A stretch of 64,000 nucleotides of DNA. Origin: UBA6952 sp045562575. GTDB taxonomy: Bacteria > Chloroflexota > Dehalococcoidia > Lucifugimonadales > UBA6952. The notes below the pieces were generated by a model that had not been told where the DNA came from, did not search any database, and was given only the letters and a program-made list of their open reading frames with translations. Location of the stretch: positions 1 to 64,000 of the forward strand of contig JBJKVQ010000021.1 of assembly GCA_045562575.1 (NCBI GenBank). The letters run 5' to 3'. The position numbers were made by a program, and so were the translations under genes. Shown one piece after another: positions 8,924 to 17,156 of this stretch; position 1 is the first letter of the stretch; each line of letters opens with the position of its first letter.

Positions 8924-9970
8924 AATTGAAACTAACTCATCACCTAGTTGCTGTGTAGTAGCAGTTCCACCTAAATCAGGAGTTAATACATTTTTTTCTT
9001 CAACTAGTTGATGTACAGATCGAATTATTTTTCTATCTAATGCTGATTCACCTAAATGCCTAAGCATCATACCAGCAGATAAAACCGCTGCTATTGGGTT
9101 AGATATATTTTTGCCCACTATATCAGGAGCACTTCCATGTACAGGCTCAAACAAAGAAGGAAAGGTTTTTTCCGGGTTAATATTAGCACTAGGTGCTAAA
9201 CCCATACTACCTGTAATTACAGCAGCAATATCAGATAAAATGTCACCAAACAAATTGCTACCAACAATTACGTCAAACTCTGATGGCCTGCGTATTAAAT
9301 CCATACAAGCTGCATCAACCAATAATGATTCTGTTTGAACATTTGGATATTCCAATGAAACTTCTTGAAATACTTTATCCCAAAAAACCATTCCATATCT
9401 TTGAGCATTAGATTTAGTAACAGAAGTAAGTTTAGGTGTATCAGACCTTGAAATTGAAACTTCAAAAGCATATCGAATTATTCGCTCAGTTCCTTTTCGA
9501 GTAAAAATAGCAGTCTGAATTGCTACTTCATCTTCAGTATCAGGTTTGAAATTTCCACCCACTGATGCATATTCACCTTCAGTGTTTTCTCTTACTACAA
9601 CTAAATCTACACTTGGGTTAGAAAGTGGCGAAACAACTCCTGGAAACAAAGTGTTAGGTCTAAGACAAACATATTGATCCAAACCTTTTCTCATAGGAAT
9701 TAATAAACCATTCAAAGTTATATGGTCTGGAATTTCAGGGTCCCCTACGGCTCCAAAATATATAGCATCAAAAGTTTTTAGGGTTTCTAAACCATCATCA
9801 GGCATCATTAATCCATTTGCACGATAATAATCAGAACCCCAATCAAAATATTCAAAGTGAAAGGTTATTTCCTCTTGTTCTTCTAATAATTTAAGAACTT
9901 TGATTCCTTCATCAATAACCTCAGAACCTATACCGTCTCCCGGTATGACTGCTATGGAATAAGTATTCAT
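8909..9970 (-). CDS. Tartrate/D-malate-type dehydrogenase (isopropylmalate dehydrogenase family)
   Basis: The product is a 353-residue beta-decarboxylating dehydrogenase. IPGDGIG at the N-terminus, RENTEGEYASVGG (catalytic Tyr region), and a GSAPDIVGKNISNPIAA segment are family hallmarks. The stretch DYYRANGLMMPDDG and the segments GAVGDPEIPDH and CLRPNTLFPGV match the tartrate dehydrogenase/decarboxylase and D-malate dehydrogenase branch rather than LeuB or isocitrate dehydrogenase (knowledge of the family, not a search). It would oxidise and often decarboxylate D-malate, tartrate or a related 2-hydroxy acid with NAD, Mn/Mg dependent. It follows the GreA-like gene by 9 bases on the same strand. 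Fumarase nearby fits a C4-dicarboxylate theme. Confidence 0.8.
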   Translation of the reverse strand: MNTYSIAVIPGDGIGSEVIDEGIKVLKLLEEQEEITFHFEYFDWGSDYYRANGLMMPDDGLETLKTFDAIYFGAVGDPEIPDHITLNGLLIPMRKGLDQYVCLRPNTLFPGVVSPLSNPSVDLVVVRENTEGEYASVGGNFKPDTEDEVAIQTAIFTRKGTERIIRYAFEVSISRSDTPKLTSVTKSNAQRYGMVFWDKVFQEVSLEYPNVQTESLLVDAACMDLIRRPSEFDVIVGSNLFGDILSDIAAVITGSMGLAPSANINPEKTFPSLFEPVHGSAPDIVGKNISNPIAAVLSAGMMLRHLGESALDRKIIRSVHQLVEEKNVLTPDLGGTATTQQLGDELVSILSRL

Positions 9971-9979
9971 ACTATAAAT

Positions 9980-10789
9980 CTATTTTATGCTTGATAAATA
10001 AAAAGTGTTAGCTTCTCCAGTAGGTAGTTGAATCTCAACTTCCGAACCTGCTGACATACCATATATAGCTCTACCAATTGGGGATTGAATGGATAACTTT
10101 CCTTCTTTTGGGTTAGATTCACTAGATTCAACTAGCATATATGAATTTTGTTTATTAGTAGTCTTGTTTTTTAAAGTGATGGTAGATCCAACAAATGCAG
10201 CTGACTTCCCTCTTCTTTTTATACTTTTTGAATCCATTACTCGCGACTTTTTTAACGTTTCTTCTATTTCACGAATTCTACCTTCATTTTTCCCTTGGGA
10301 TTCTCTAGCAGCATCCAAAGGAGCATTTTCACTGAAGTCGCCTGTTGCAGCAGCTTTTCGTATATCCTCTGCAATATCTTCTCTCCTCAGTCTTAAATCT
10401 CCAACTTCTTCTTCTAATTTATTCCAACCTTCTTGGGTCAACATATCAAACTGCTCTTCATGACCCTGTCCACTAAAAGCTGTAGTTTTCCTTTTTCGGA
10501 TTTTTATATATCGAGATAAATCTAAAACAATTGTTTCGTTTTTATATAAAGTCGCAAAAAACTTCTTTAAACTTTTCATACTTGCACTAGAATCAACATT
10601 GTTATCATTTATACTCGAACAATATTCTTCTACTTCTACTGGACTCAATGTGGTAATGTCTTTATCCTGACCAAACCATCTTAAAAGAAGGCCCATAGAA
10701 TTCTCTGATTCAGAAACTGTACCACTTTTCTGAGATTGCAAATAATCAAACATTACAGCTTGCAAAGTATTGTTAGAATCCTCACCCAA
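9980..10789 (-). CDS. greA: GreA-type transcription elongation factor with N-terminal integrase-like SAM domain
   Basis: The C-terminal 155 residues are a full GreA: a coiled coil starting MLTQEGWNKLEEEV with GDFSENAPLD, which keeps the catalytic Asp and Glu that stimulate RNA polymerase transcript cleavage, then the FKBP-like C-terminal domain. About 100 residues come before it and read like the core-binding (SAM-like) N-terminal domain of tyrosine recombinases: a RWFGQDKDITTLSPVEVEEY stretch and a SMKSLKKFFATLY stretch. There is no recombinase catalytic domain. The frame is open to a TTG at 10831, but a GGAGGG site 9 bases before the TTG at 10789 makes that the better start (269 residues). 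It heads a two-gene unit with the dehydrogenase. Confidence 0.82.
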   Translation of the reverse strand: MGEDSNNTLQAVMFDYLQSQKSGTVSESENSMGLLLRWFGQDKDITTLSPVEVEEYCSSINDNNVDSSASMKSLKKFFATLYKNETIVLDLSRYIKIRKRKTTAFSGQGHEEQFDMLTQEGWNKLEEEVGDLRLRREDIAEDIRKAAATGDFSENAPLDAARESQGKNEGRIREIEETLKKSRVMDSKSIKRRGKSAAFVGSTITLKNKTTNKQNSYMLVESSESNPKEGKLSIQSPIGRAIYGMSAGSEVEIQLPTGEANTFYLSSIK

Positions 10790-10990
10790 AATATAAACCC
10801 TCCAGACACAGTGTATATATATACTATTCAATAAATAAAATTTGAATCTATTGCAAGTATGTTAGCTAAGGAAAAAATAGTTCTCACTTTATTTTAACTA
10901 GTTCATAGTATAAAATATGATTATACACTAATCCTAAAGATATGGCACTAATTGGTGTATCTAATACTTTTCAAACGAATGGGAGCATAA

Positions 10991-12838
10991 ATGGGATCAG
11001 GTTTTCTTAAAAATACTGGAGCATACCTAGGTATAGCACTCATTGTTATTGGTGTTTTTTACCTTATGGTATCAAATCAATCCGCATCAGAAATTGCAAT
11101 TACTGAAGTTATTTCTCTTGCTCAGGACGATAGAATTGAAAATATAACTGTAGATGGAAATAATATTACTATATTAACTAATGATTATCCCCCGCAAAAA
11201 TTTACTTCCCGAAAAGAATCTGATTCTAGCATGGTAGATATATTACAAAACGCAGGGGTAACAAACACAGTAAAAATCACTGTTAAAGGGGCGAGTGGCG
11301 TCTCTAATTTTCTAGGTATTATAATTAACTTCCTACCGCTAATATTTTTCGGCGCCATACTCTTATTTATGATGCGACAAGCTCAAGGTTCTGGTTCTCA
11401 AGCAATGAATTTTGGTAGAAGCAAAGCAAGGGTTTCTCTAGGTAACAAACCAGGAGTCACATTTGATGATGTAGCTGGTGCAGATGAAGCTAAACTTGAA
11501 CTTGAAGAGGTTGTAGAATTTTTAAAACATCCTGAACGCTTCCTATCTTTAGGAGCTAAAATTCCTCGTGGAGTACTTCTAATTGGACCTCCTGGTACAG
11601 GTAAAACATTATTAGCAAAAGCCGTTGCTGGTGAAGCAGGTGTGCCTTTCTTTTCGATCAGTGGTAGTGAATTTGTAGAAATGTTTGTAGGTGTTGGTGC
11701 TGCAAGAGTTAGAGACTTATTTGATCAAGCAAAAAAGAATTCTCCAGCTATAATATTTGTTGATGAAATAGATGCAGTAGGTCGCCACCGTGGAGCAGGT
11801 TTAGGTGGTGGGCACGATGAAAGAGAACAAACATTAAACCAAATACTTGTTGAAATTGATGGATTTGATTCTACTAGCAATGTAATTGTTATTGCTGCCA
11901 CTAATAGACCAGATATACTAGATCCAGCATTATTAAGACCTGGTCGGTTCGATCGACGAGTAACATTAGATTTACCAGATATTGCTGGTAGGCAGGCAAT
12001 ACTTAAAGTTCATTCCCAAGGCAAACCAATCGATGGCAATGTTAATCTTGAAGTAGTTGCCAAAGAAACACCTGGATTCAGCGGTGCTGATTTAGCAAAT
12101 TTAGTAAATGAAGCAGCAATTTTAGCTGCTAGACGTTTAAAAACATCGATTACTTTTGATGAATTTGGCGAATCTATTGATAGAGTCCTACTTGGACCTG
12201 AAAGAAAAAGTAGAATAATTAGTCACTTAGAACGTGAAATAACAGCATATCATGAAGCAGGCCATACAATCGTTGGACATATGCTACCAGATTGTGACCC
12301 AGTTCAAAAAGTATCTATCGTATCTCGTGGAATGGCTGGTGGATATACAAAATCTATACCTGCTGAAGATCGTCATATGTATAGTTTAGATCAATTTAAA
12401 AGCATGATGGCAATGGCCATGGGTGGTAGAGTCGCTGAACAAATTATATTTGAAAAAATTACCACTGGGGCAAGTAATGACCTTGAAAATGCAACAAGAA
12501 TGGCACGAAACATGGTTGTTCGATATGGAATGAGTGAAAATCTAGGACCTAGAACATTTGGTGAAAGAGAAGAAATGGTATTTCTTGGAAGACAAATAAG
12601 TGAACAAAGAGATTATAGTGATAATATTGCTCAACAGATTGATGAAGAAGTGAAATCCCTTGTAACAGAGGCTTATGATCTTGCTCACACTATGATAAGC
12701 AAGCATCGAGCCAAACTTGTTCAATTAGCAAGGCACTTATTAACTCACGAAACCGTTGAAGGTGAAGAATTAATTAGTCTATTAGACTCTGAAGCTCCTC
12801 CAATTGAATCTGAGGTTATCCATCAACCAAATGAATAA
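10991..12838 (+). CDS. ftsH: ATP-dependent zinc metalloprotease FtsH
   Basis: This 615-residue membrane-anchored AAA protease degrades misfolded membrane proteins and regulators. Two membrane segments (about 8-27 and 107-130) flank a small extracytoplasmic domain. The AAA module has Walker A GPPGTGKT (199-206), Walker B with IIFVDEIDAVG, and a second region of homology ending LLRPGRFDRRV. The protease site is HEAGH (421-425), with a later Asp-containing GASNDLENAT segment as third zinc ligand. Length is typical. The start follows a GGGAG site. Its stop codon lies inside a small membrane-protein gene (8-base overlap), which suggests translational coupling. Confidence 0.97.
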   Translation: MGSGFLKNTGAYLGIALIVIGVFYLMVSNQSASEIAITEVISLAQDDRIENITVDGNNITILTNDYPPQKFTSRKESDSSMVDILQNAGVTNTVKITVKGASGVSNFLGIIINFLPLIFFGAILLFMMRQAQGSGSQAMNFGRSKARVSLGNKPGVTFDDVAGADEAKLELEEVVEFLKHPERFLSLGAKIPRGVLLIGPPGTGKTLLAKAVAGEAGVPFFSISGSEFVEMFVGVGAARVRDLFDQAKKNSPAIIFVDEIDAVGRHRGAGLGGGHDEREQTLNQILVEIDGFDSTSNVIVIAATNRPDILDPALLRPGRFDRRVTLDLPDIAGRQAILKVHSQGKPIDGNVNLEVVAKETPGFSGADLANLVNEAAILAARRLKTSITFDEFGESIDRVLLGPERKSRIISHLEREITAYHEAGHTIVGHMLPDCDPVQKVSIVSRGMAGGYTKSIPAEDRHMYSLDQFKSMMAMAMGGRVAEQIIFEKITTGASNDLENATRMARNMVVRYGMSENLGPRTFGEREEMVFLGRQISEQRDYSDNIAQQIDEEVKSLVTEAYDLAHTMISKHRAKLVQLARHLLTHETVEGEELISLLDSEAPPIESEVIHQPNE

Positions 12839-13118
12839 ATGGATTACAACAACTAATTGGAAGGAATATATTCCACCTATTAAAGATCAATTCTTGATTG
12901 GGTTTTCTTTGATAGTTTTATTGGGAATATATTCTTTTCCAAAACTCTTTTTATACCTTCCAATTATGTGGCCATTACTTATAGCTATACCAATAATGGG
13001 AATGCAAATTAAACAAAGAATCAAAACAAGATATCAACTTTTAGTTGTAATTTCTTGGTTTATTATTAATTTTATAATATTTTTCACAAGTCCAATAAAT
13101 TTAATTACTTTAAATTAA
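12831..13118 (+). CDS. Small membrane protein, unknown function, coupled to ftsH
   Basis: A 95-residue protein with hydrophobic stretches at roughly 22-37, 39-54 and 67-86 (two to three membrane helices) and a short polar KQRIKTRY loop. I recognise no family. The ATG at 12831 overlaps the ftsH stop by 8 bases; a longer frame from 12804 has no advantage because it lies fully inside ftsH. The overlap suggests translation coupled to FtsH, so an accessory or modulatory role at the membrane is possible, but that is inference from position only. Its end is 11 bases from the end of the convergent fumarase gene. Confidence 0.6.
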   Translation: MNKWITTTNWKEYIPPIKDQFLIGFSLIVLLGIYSFPKLFLYLPIMWPLLIAIPIMGMQIKQRIKTRYQLLVVISWFIINFIIFFTSPINLITLN

Positions 13119-13129
13119 ACCAACGTTTA

Positions 13130-14545
13130 TTATCCACCTGATGGTGAACCTGTTATACCGGGTTCAGTCATTTGAAAAGGATCTAGAAGTTCTTGCAATT
13201 CTTCATCAGTTAAATCAGTCTGTTCTTTTGCTATTTCTCTTACAGTTTTACCAGTTTTTTCTGCATCTTTTGCAATTTTTGCAGAAGCGTCATATCCAAT
13301 ACGTGGAACCAAACCAGTACATATAGCCAACCCTTTTTCGACCATATTAGGCCCTGCAGAAGTTGATTTAATACCACGCAAGCATTGCTCAATAAAATTA
13401 TCAATAACTGAAGCTAATAAGGTAACAGATTGAATTAAGTTATATGCTGCGACTGGCATCATAACATTTATTTCAAAGTTTCCAGATTGACCTGCAATAG
13501 TTACTGAAGCATCATTACCAATTACTTGAGCTGCGACCTGACAAACAGATTCAGGAATAACTGGATTTACTTTGCCTGGCATAATTGAACTTCCAGGTTG
13601 CACTTCAGGTAAAGCAATTTCAGCAAATCCCGCTCTGGGTCCAGACCCTAACCAACGTATATCATTTGCTATTTTCAATAAACTAACAGCAATAGTTTTA
13701 GTTACACCACTTGCTTCAACCATATTGTCTAGCGTACTTTGTGCCTGAAAATGATTACTTGTTTCACGAATATCCAAATTTAAATACTTACTAAGTTTTT
13801 GACATATCAAATCAGCAAATTGAGGATGGGTATTCACTCCAGTACCTACAGCTGTACCGCCTATAGCAACTTCAGTCAATTCAGATAACGCATGTTGTAA
13901 TCGTGTTATAGCTCGATCTGATTGTCCTGCATATCCATCGAATTCTTGACCTAAACGTATTGGAGTTGCGTCTTGTAAGTGAGTTCTTCCAGTTTTTATA
14001 ACATCATAAAATTCTAAACTTTTTTCTTTCAAGACAGCAGATAGTTTTTCTAAAGCAGGAATTAATGAATGTGAAATTACTGAAGCAGCAGTTATATGAA
14101 TAGCAGTAGGTATAACATCATTGGATGATTGCCCCATATTTACATGATCATTAGGATGAACTAAGCCTCGTGACCCCCGTTCCGCTCCAAGTATTTCAGC
14201 AGAACGATTTGCTATAACCTCATTCGCATTCATATTTGTTGAAGTTCCAGATCCTGTTTGGAAAATATCCACAACAAAATGCTCTTCAAATTTTCCTTCC
14301 ATAACTTCATCTGCTGAAGAAATTATTGCCTTGCCTAAATTAACATCAAGTAATCCTAATTCAATATTTGTTTCAGCCGCAACTTTTTTAATCAAAGCTA
14401 AATTACTATTAAATTCTTTTGAAAATCGTAAAGTACTAATAGGGAAATTTAGAACTGCTCGTTGTGTAGAAGCTCCATAATATGCATCAGCATCAACTTC
14501 CATTTCTCCCATTGAGTCTCGTTCTATCCTTTTTTTATCACTCAT
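13130..14545 (-). CDS. fumC: Class II fumarate hydratase
   Basis: This 471-residue enzyme interconverts fumarate and L-malate in the TCA cycle. The superfamily signature GSSIMPGKVNP is present, with the GSGTSTNMNANEV, GRTHLQDATP and QSSNDVIPTA motifs of class II fumarases; the VNPVIPE continuation and overall length fit FumC better than aspartase. The open frame begins at a GTG four codons upstream (14557), but the GGAGA site lies within that extension and serves the ATG at 14545. It stands alone between a convergent small membrane-protein gene and the divergent amidohydrolase-like gene. Function is confident, though argininosuccinate lyase-fold relatives are always a small risk. Confidence 0.92.
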   Translation of the reverse strand: MSDKKRIERDSMGEMEVDADAYYGASTQRAVLNFPISTLRFSKEFNSNLALIKKVAAETNIELGLLDVNLGKAIISSADEVMEGKFEEHFVVDIFQTGSGTSTNMNANEVIANRSAEILGAERGSRGLVHPNDHVNMGQSSNDVIPTAIHITAASVISHSLIPALEKLSAVLKEKSLEFYDVIKTGRTHLQDATPIRLGQEFDGYAGQSDRAITRLQHALSELTEVAIGGTAVGTGVNTHPQFADLICQKLSKYLNLDIRETSNHFQAQSTLDNMVEASGVTKTIAVSLLKIANDIRWLGSGPRAGFAEIALPEVQPGSSIMPGKVNPVIPESVCQVAAQVIGNDASVTIAGQSGNFEINVMMPVAAYNLIQSVTLLASVIDNFIEQCLRGIKSTSAGPNMVEKGLAICTGLVPRIGYDASAKIAKDAEKTGKTVREIAKEQTDLTDEELQELLDPFQMTEPGITGSPSGG

Positions 14546-14726
14546 TTTATTCTCCACAATATTATTGATTAAAGGTATAAAAATTATAGCTGATCTAACC
14601 TGATAATAACAAGATTGAATATGAGTTTTATTTATCAGTCAATTATGTATGACTTTTATGCTTGTACCAAGTTTCCACATCACTGTAGTATTGAAATATT
14701 CACAATTATGTAAAGGTAGGGAAAAA

Positions 14727-15695
14727 ATGGTAAATGAAAATACTTTAGCATTCCAAGATATGGGTGGTGGATCCAATATGCTACCTAAATCTGAAAGACC
14801 AAAAATTGTTGATATGCGATGTAGATTAACAACTGCTTCACAATCAGACTACTTTCGACAACGCACACAACACAGTGGAGCATATGACTCTATAAATGCA
14901 TTTAAAGATGGATCTATTGAATCTTTCTTTCGAGATCTTGATGAAGCTGGCGTTACAACAGCTGTATCTGTATCAGGAATGAATAAAGGTATGACTTTAG
15001 GACATAGTGTATTCCCAGAACGAACAACTTCTAATGACGAGCAAGCTCAAATCCAAAAAGAAAACCCTGCTAGATTTGTAGCATGTGCGGGTGTAGATGC
15101 CTGGGGCGTTTTTCACGATCCGTTAGAAGAAATAGAACGTTGCAAAAAACTAGGATTCAAAGTTGTATTTATTGAGCCTGGTAGAGGACCGAATTATGCT
15201 GATAACCTAGCAGATCCACGGCTTTATCCTATTTACCAGAAGTGTCTTGATTTAGACATAGCAATTAGCCCCCAAACTTCCGGACCATTAGGTGGACTTA
15301 ATATTGACTATGCCCATCCTAAATATATTGATCAGGTAGCGCATGATTTTCCAGATCTAACAATAATTTGTGGTCATGGCCATTATCCATATATTCGAGA
15401 AATCATTACTATAGCAAGTATGAGAAGAGATAATATATATGTATCTCCTGATGCTTATTTAACTATGCTAGGTACAGAAGATTGGGTTAAAGCAGTGAAT
15501 AGTTCTTGGGGTATAGCTGATAGATTTATTTTCGGTAGCGCATACCCACTACTAAACCTAACAAATTACACTAATTTCTTTTTCTCCCTTCCTTGGAAAG
15601 AAGAAGTGTTAGATAAAATCTGTTGGAAAAATGCTATTAATGCACTCAAACTCCACGATGTACCGGAAATTAAAGAACTCTATGGATTAGATTAA
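14727..15695 (+). CDS. Amidohydrolase-fold (COG2159-like) protein lacking metal-ligand residues
   Basis: The 322-residue product has the TIM-barrel layout of the amidohydrolase-2/ACMSD family: an N-terminal VDMRCR strand, a GFKVVFIEPGRGP strand, an ICGHGHYP segment and a C-terminal DRFIFGSAYP strand. However, residues that bind metal in active members are replaced. The usual D-x-H-x-H is D29-M-R-C-R, so both His are Arg, and the Asp of FGxDYP is Ala272. Only the His217/His219 pair remains. It may be non-catalytic or use another mechanism. The start is the ATG at 14727 after an AGGTAGGGA site; the frame is open to 14649 but with no site there. It ends 4 bases before the selenoprotein-B-family gene, so the two are almost certainly one operon. 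Confidence 0.75.
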   Translation: MVNENTLAFQDMGGGSNMLPKSERPKIVDMRCRLTTASQSDYFRQRTQHSGAYDSINAFKDGSIESFFRDLDEAGVTTAVSVSGMNKGMTLGHSVFPERTTSNDEQAQIQKENPARFVACAGVDAWGVFHDPLEEIERCKKLGFKVVFIEPGRGPNYADNLADPRLYPIYQKCLDLDIAISPQTSGPLGGLNIDYAHPKYIDQVAHDFPDLTIICGHGHYPYIREIITIASMRRDNIYVSPDAYLTMLGTEDWVKAVNSSWGIADRFIFGSAYPLLNLTNYTNFFFSLPWKEEVLDKICWKNAINALKLHDVPEIKELYGLD

Positions 15696-15699
15696 TACT

Positions 15700-16596
15700 A
15701 TGAATGATGAGCAATTTGACCCTGCATTTCGGCTAGCTGTTTCATACATTGATAAATCACGACATTTTTATGCAGCACAAGGATATGAAATTCCTTATCG
15801 ATGGGCTATAAATGGGGAAGTCCCTTTTCAAAAAATGACTAAACCACTATCCGAATGTAATGTTGGATTAGTTACTACAGCATCATTACCCAATCCAGAT
15901 ATATCCCTAGATTTTGATCCAGGAATATTGCAAATTGGATCTACTTATCAATTTCCAACTACACCTACACCCAATTCACTTTATACTATGGATAGATCAT
16001 GGGATAAAAAAGCTACACACACGCATGACTTAGGTTCATTTTTCCCATTAGACCATCTAAAATCTTTAGTCAAAGAAAAAAGAATCAACTCAATTTCAGA
16101 ACATTTTTATGGTGCTCCTACTGACTACTCTCAACGAAAAACTAATCAAAATGTAGCCCCAGAAATATTAGCTTATATGCAAAAAGACAAAGTTGATGTT
16201 GCAATATTAGTACCTCTGTGACCTGTTTGCCATCAAACCGTGAGTTTGGTTGCACGACACCTGGAGGAAAATAATATTCCTACAGTTATAATAGGATCTG
16301 CAAGAGATATTGTTGAACAATGTGGAGTGCCAAGATACATATTTTCTGATTTTCCTCTTGGGAATCCTGTTGGTCTACCATATGATTCAGAAATGCAGAT
16401 TGAAATTACGAAAATGGCATTAACACTTTTGGAAGATGCAAAGTTTCCTAGATCAACCATACAAACGCCTTACAAATGGGATACTCATAAATGGCGAAAA
16501 GAATATATGGAAGTTAATGACTCCAACAGAGCAATTCTGGCACGAGCAGGTGAAATACGACGAGCTAGACAATCAGATCGTAAAAATGCTAATTAA
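15700..16596 (+). CDS. Glycine/sarcosine/betaine reductase selenoprotein B-family protein with in-frame UGA (probable Sec174)
   Basis: Two frames (15700-16221 and the same frame after it to 16596) join into a 298-residue protein if TGA at 16219-16221 is read as selenocysteine. The junction reads ILVPL-U-PVCHQTVSLVARHLEE, giving a Sec-x-x-Cys redox motif where homologues carry Sec or Cys. Downstream, FSDFPLGNPVGLP and a C-terminal SNRAILARAGEIRRAR tail continue the family seamlessly, so this is not a random downstream frame. It is shorter than classical GrdB (about 430 residues) and belongs to the compact subfamily of unknown reaction seen in non-clostridial bacteria (recalled, not searched). 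A SECIS-like hairpin follows the TGA. The upstream amidohydrolase-like gene is 4 bases away. Its end overlaps the convergent methyltransferase-like gene by 4 bases. Alternatives are a real stop or a sequencing error. Confidence 0.75.
16228..16254 (+). promoter_or_regulatory. Candidate bacterial SECIS hairpin
   Basis: Just after the in-frame TGA, bases 16232-16238 pair with 16244-16250 (seven pairs, one G-U), closed further by 16228-16230 with 16252-16254 across one mismatch. The apical loop CGTGA starts 18 bases after the TGA and has G in its second position. Both features match what is known of bacterial SECIS elements (loop 16-37 bases from UGA, G among the first two loop bases). SelB binding is inferred. 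Confidence 0.6.
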
Positions 16597-17156
16597 TGAT
16601 TTGTCGCAGCCTTTCTCACAACATTTTCGCCCCAACAAATTACACGACTATTTTCATTTTTCAAAACATTTTTAGCTAAATTTTTAAGCCGAGTAATCTC
16701 ATCGAGACGGCTAGCATCTAAATCTGGCCAAGTATCTAAATAAACAAAATCAAATTTTTTTTCTGTTACTACTAAATAATTATTTATATCATCATGAATT
16801 ATTTCCATTTTAGGTGTTTTTATATAATCATAAACTAGATTAATAACATCTCTTGAAAATTCAACTATTGATATACTCTTAACTTTTTGTTCCAACCAGC
16901 GTGGAACAATACCTAACCCCAAACCACCAATTAAGACATCTGCATTATTAGGGCACCACCGAACAGCACTTGACATTGTTAAACGTTCTTCTGGTCCATC
17001 ACTCATCCACATTGTTTCATGATCGATTAACATAGCACCGGTGTATCGTATATATTTACCATTAAAAAACAAGTGCGGGTGGTAACGATGAATTATAGAA
17101 AAATGGCCTGACCTTCCCTCAGGAATACGTATAAGTTTTGGTTTCTTATTTCTCAT
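16593..17156 (-). CDS. Spermidine synthase-like SAM-dependent methyltransferase-fold protein
   Basis: This 187-residue protein has a Rossmann methyltransferase fold like polyamine synthases: an IGGLGLGIVPRWL motif (nucleotide loop), a SISIVEFSRDVINL strand with the acidic ribose-binding Glu, a HDDINNYL segment, and a DFVYLDTWPD strand. It is shorter than a full spermidine synthase (about 280) and lacks its typical C-terminal half, so it is probably not a true aminopropyltransferase. Its ATG overlaps the stop of fabI by 4 bases (ATGA), indicating translational coupling. The substrate is unknown. Confidence 0.65.
   Translation of the reverse strand: MRNKKPKLIRIPEGRSGHFSIIHRYHPHLFFNGKYIRYTGAMLIDHETMWMSDGPEERLTMSSAVRWCPNNADVLIGGLGLGIVPRWLEQKVKSISIVEFSRDVINLVYDYIKTPKMEIIHDDINNYLVVTEKKFDFVYLDTWPDLDASRLDEITRLKNLAKNVLKNENSRVICWGENVVRKAATNH

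Noticed and set aside
10089..10463. Plus-strand 124-codon frame opposite greA
   Set aside because: It lies wholly antisense to a strongly conserved GreA domain and encodes no recognisable product.
10490..10789. A remnant phage integrase gene or integration site next to greA
   Set aside because: Only the core-binding-like domain is present, in frame with GreA, without catalytic residues, att repeats or other phage genes.
14649..14726. Longer amidohydrolase-like protein from the ATG at 14649
   Set aside because: There is no ribosome site at that ATG and the extra residues do not look like family sequence; AGGTAGGGA directly precedes the ATG at 14727.
16219..16221. Ordinary stop codon splitting the selenoprotein-family gene into two genes or a pseudogene
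   Set aside because: The downstream part has no ribosome site, starts only at a GTG inside the hairpin, and continues the same domain in the same frame; a Sec codon with SECIS fits better, although a sequencing error remains possible.
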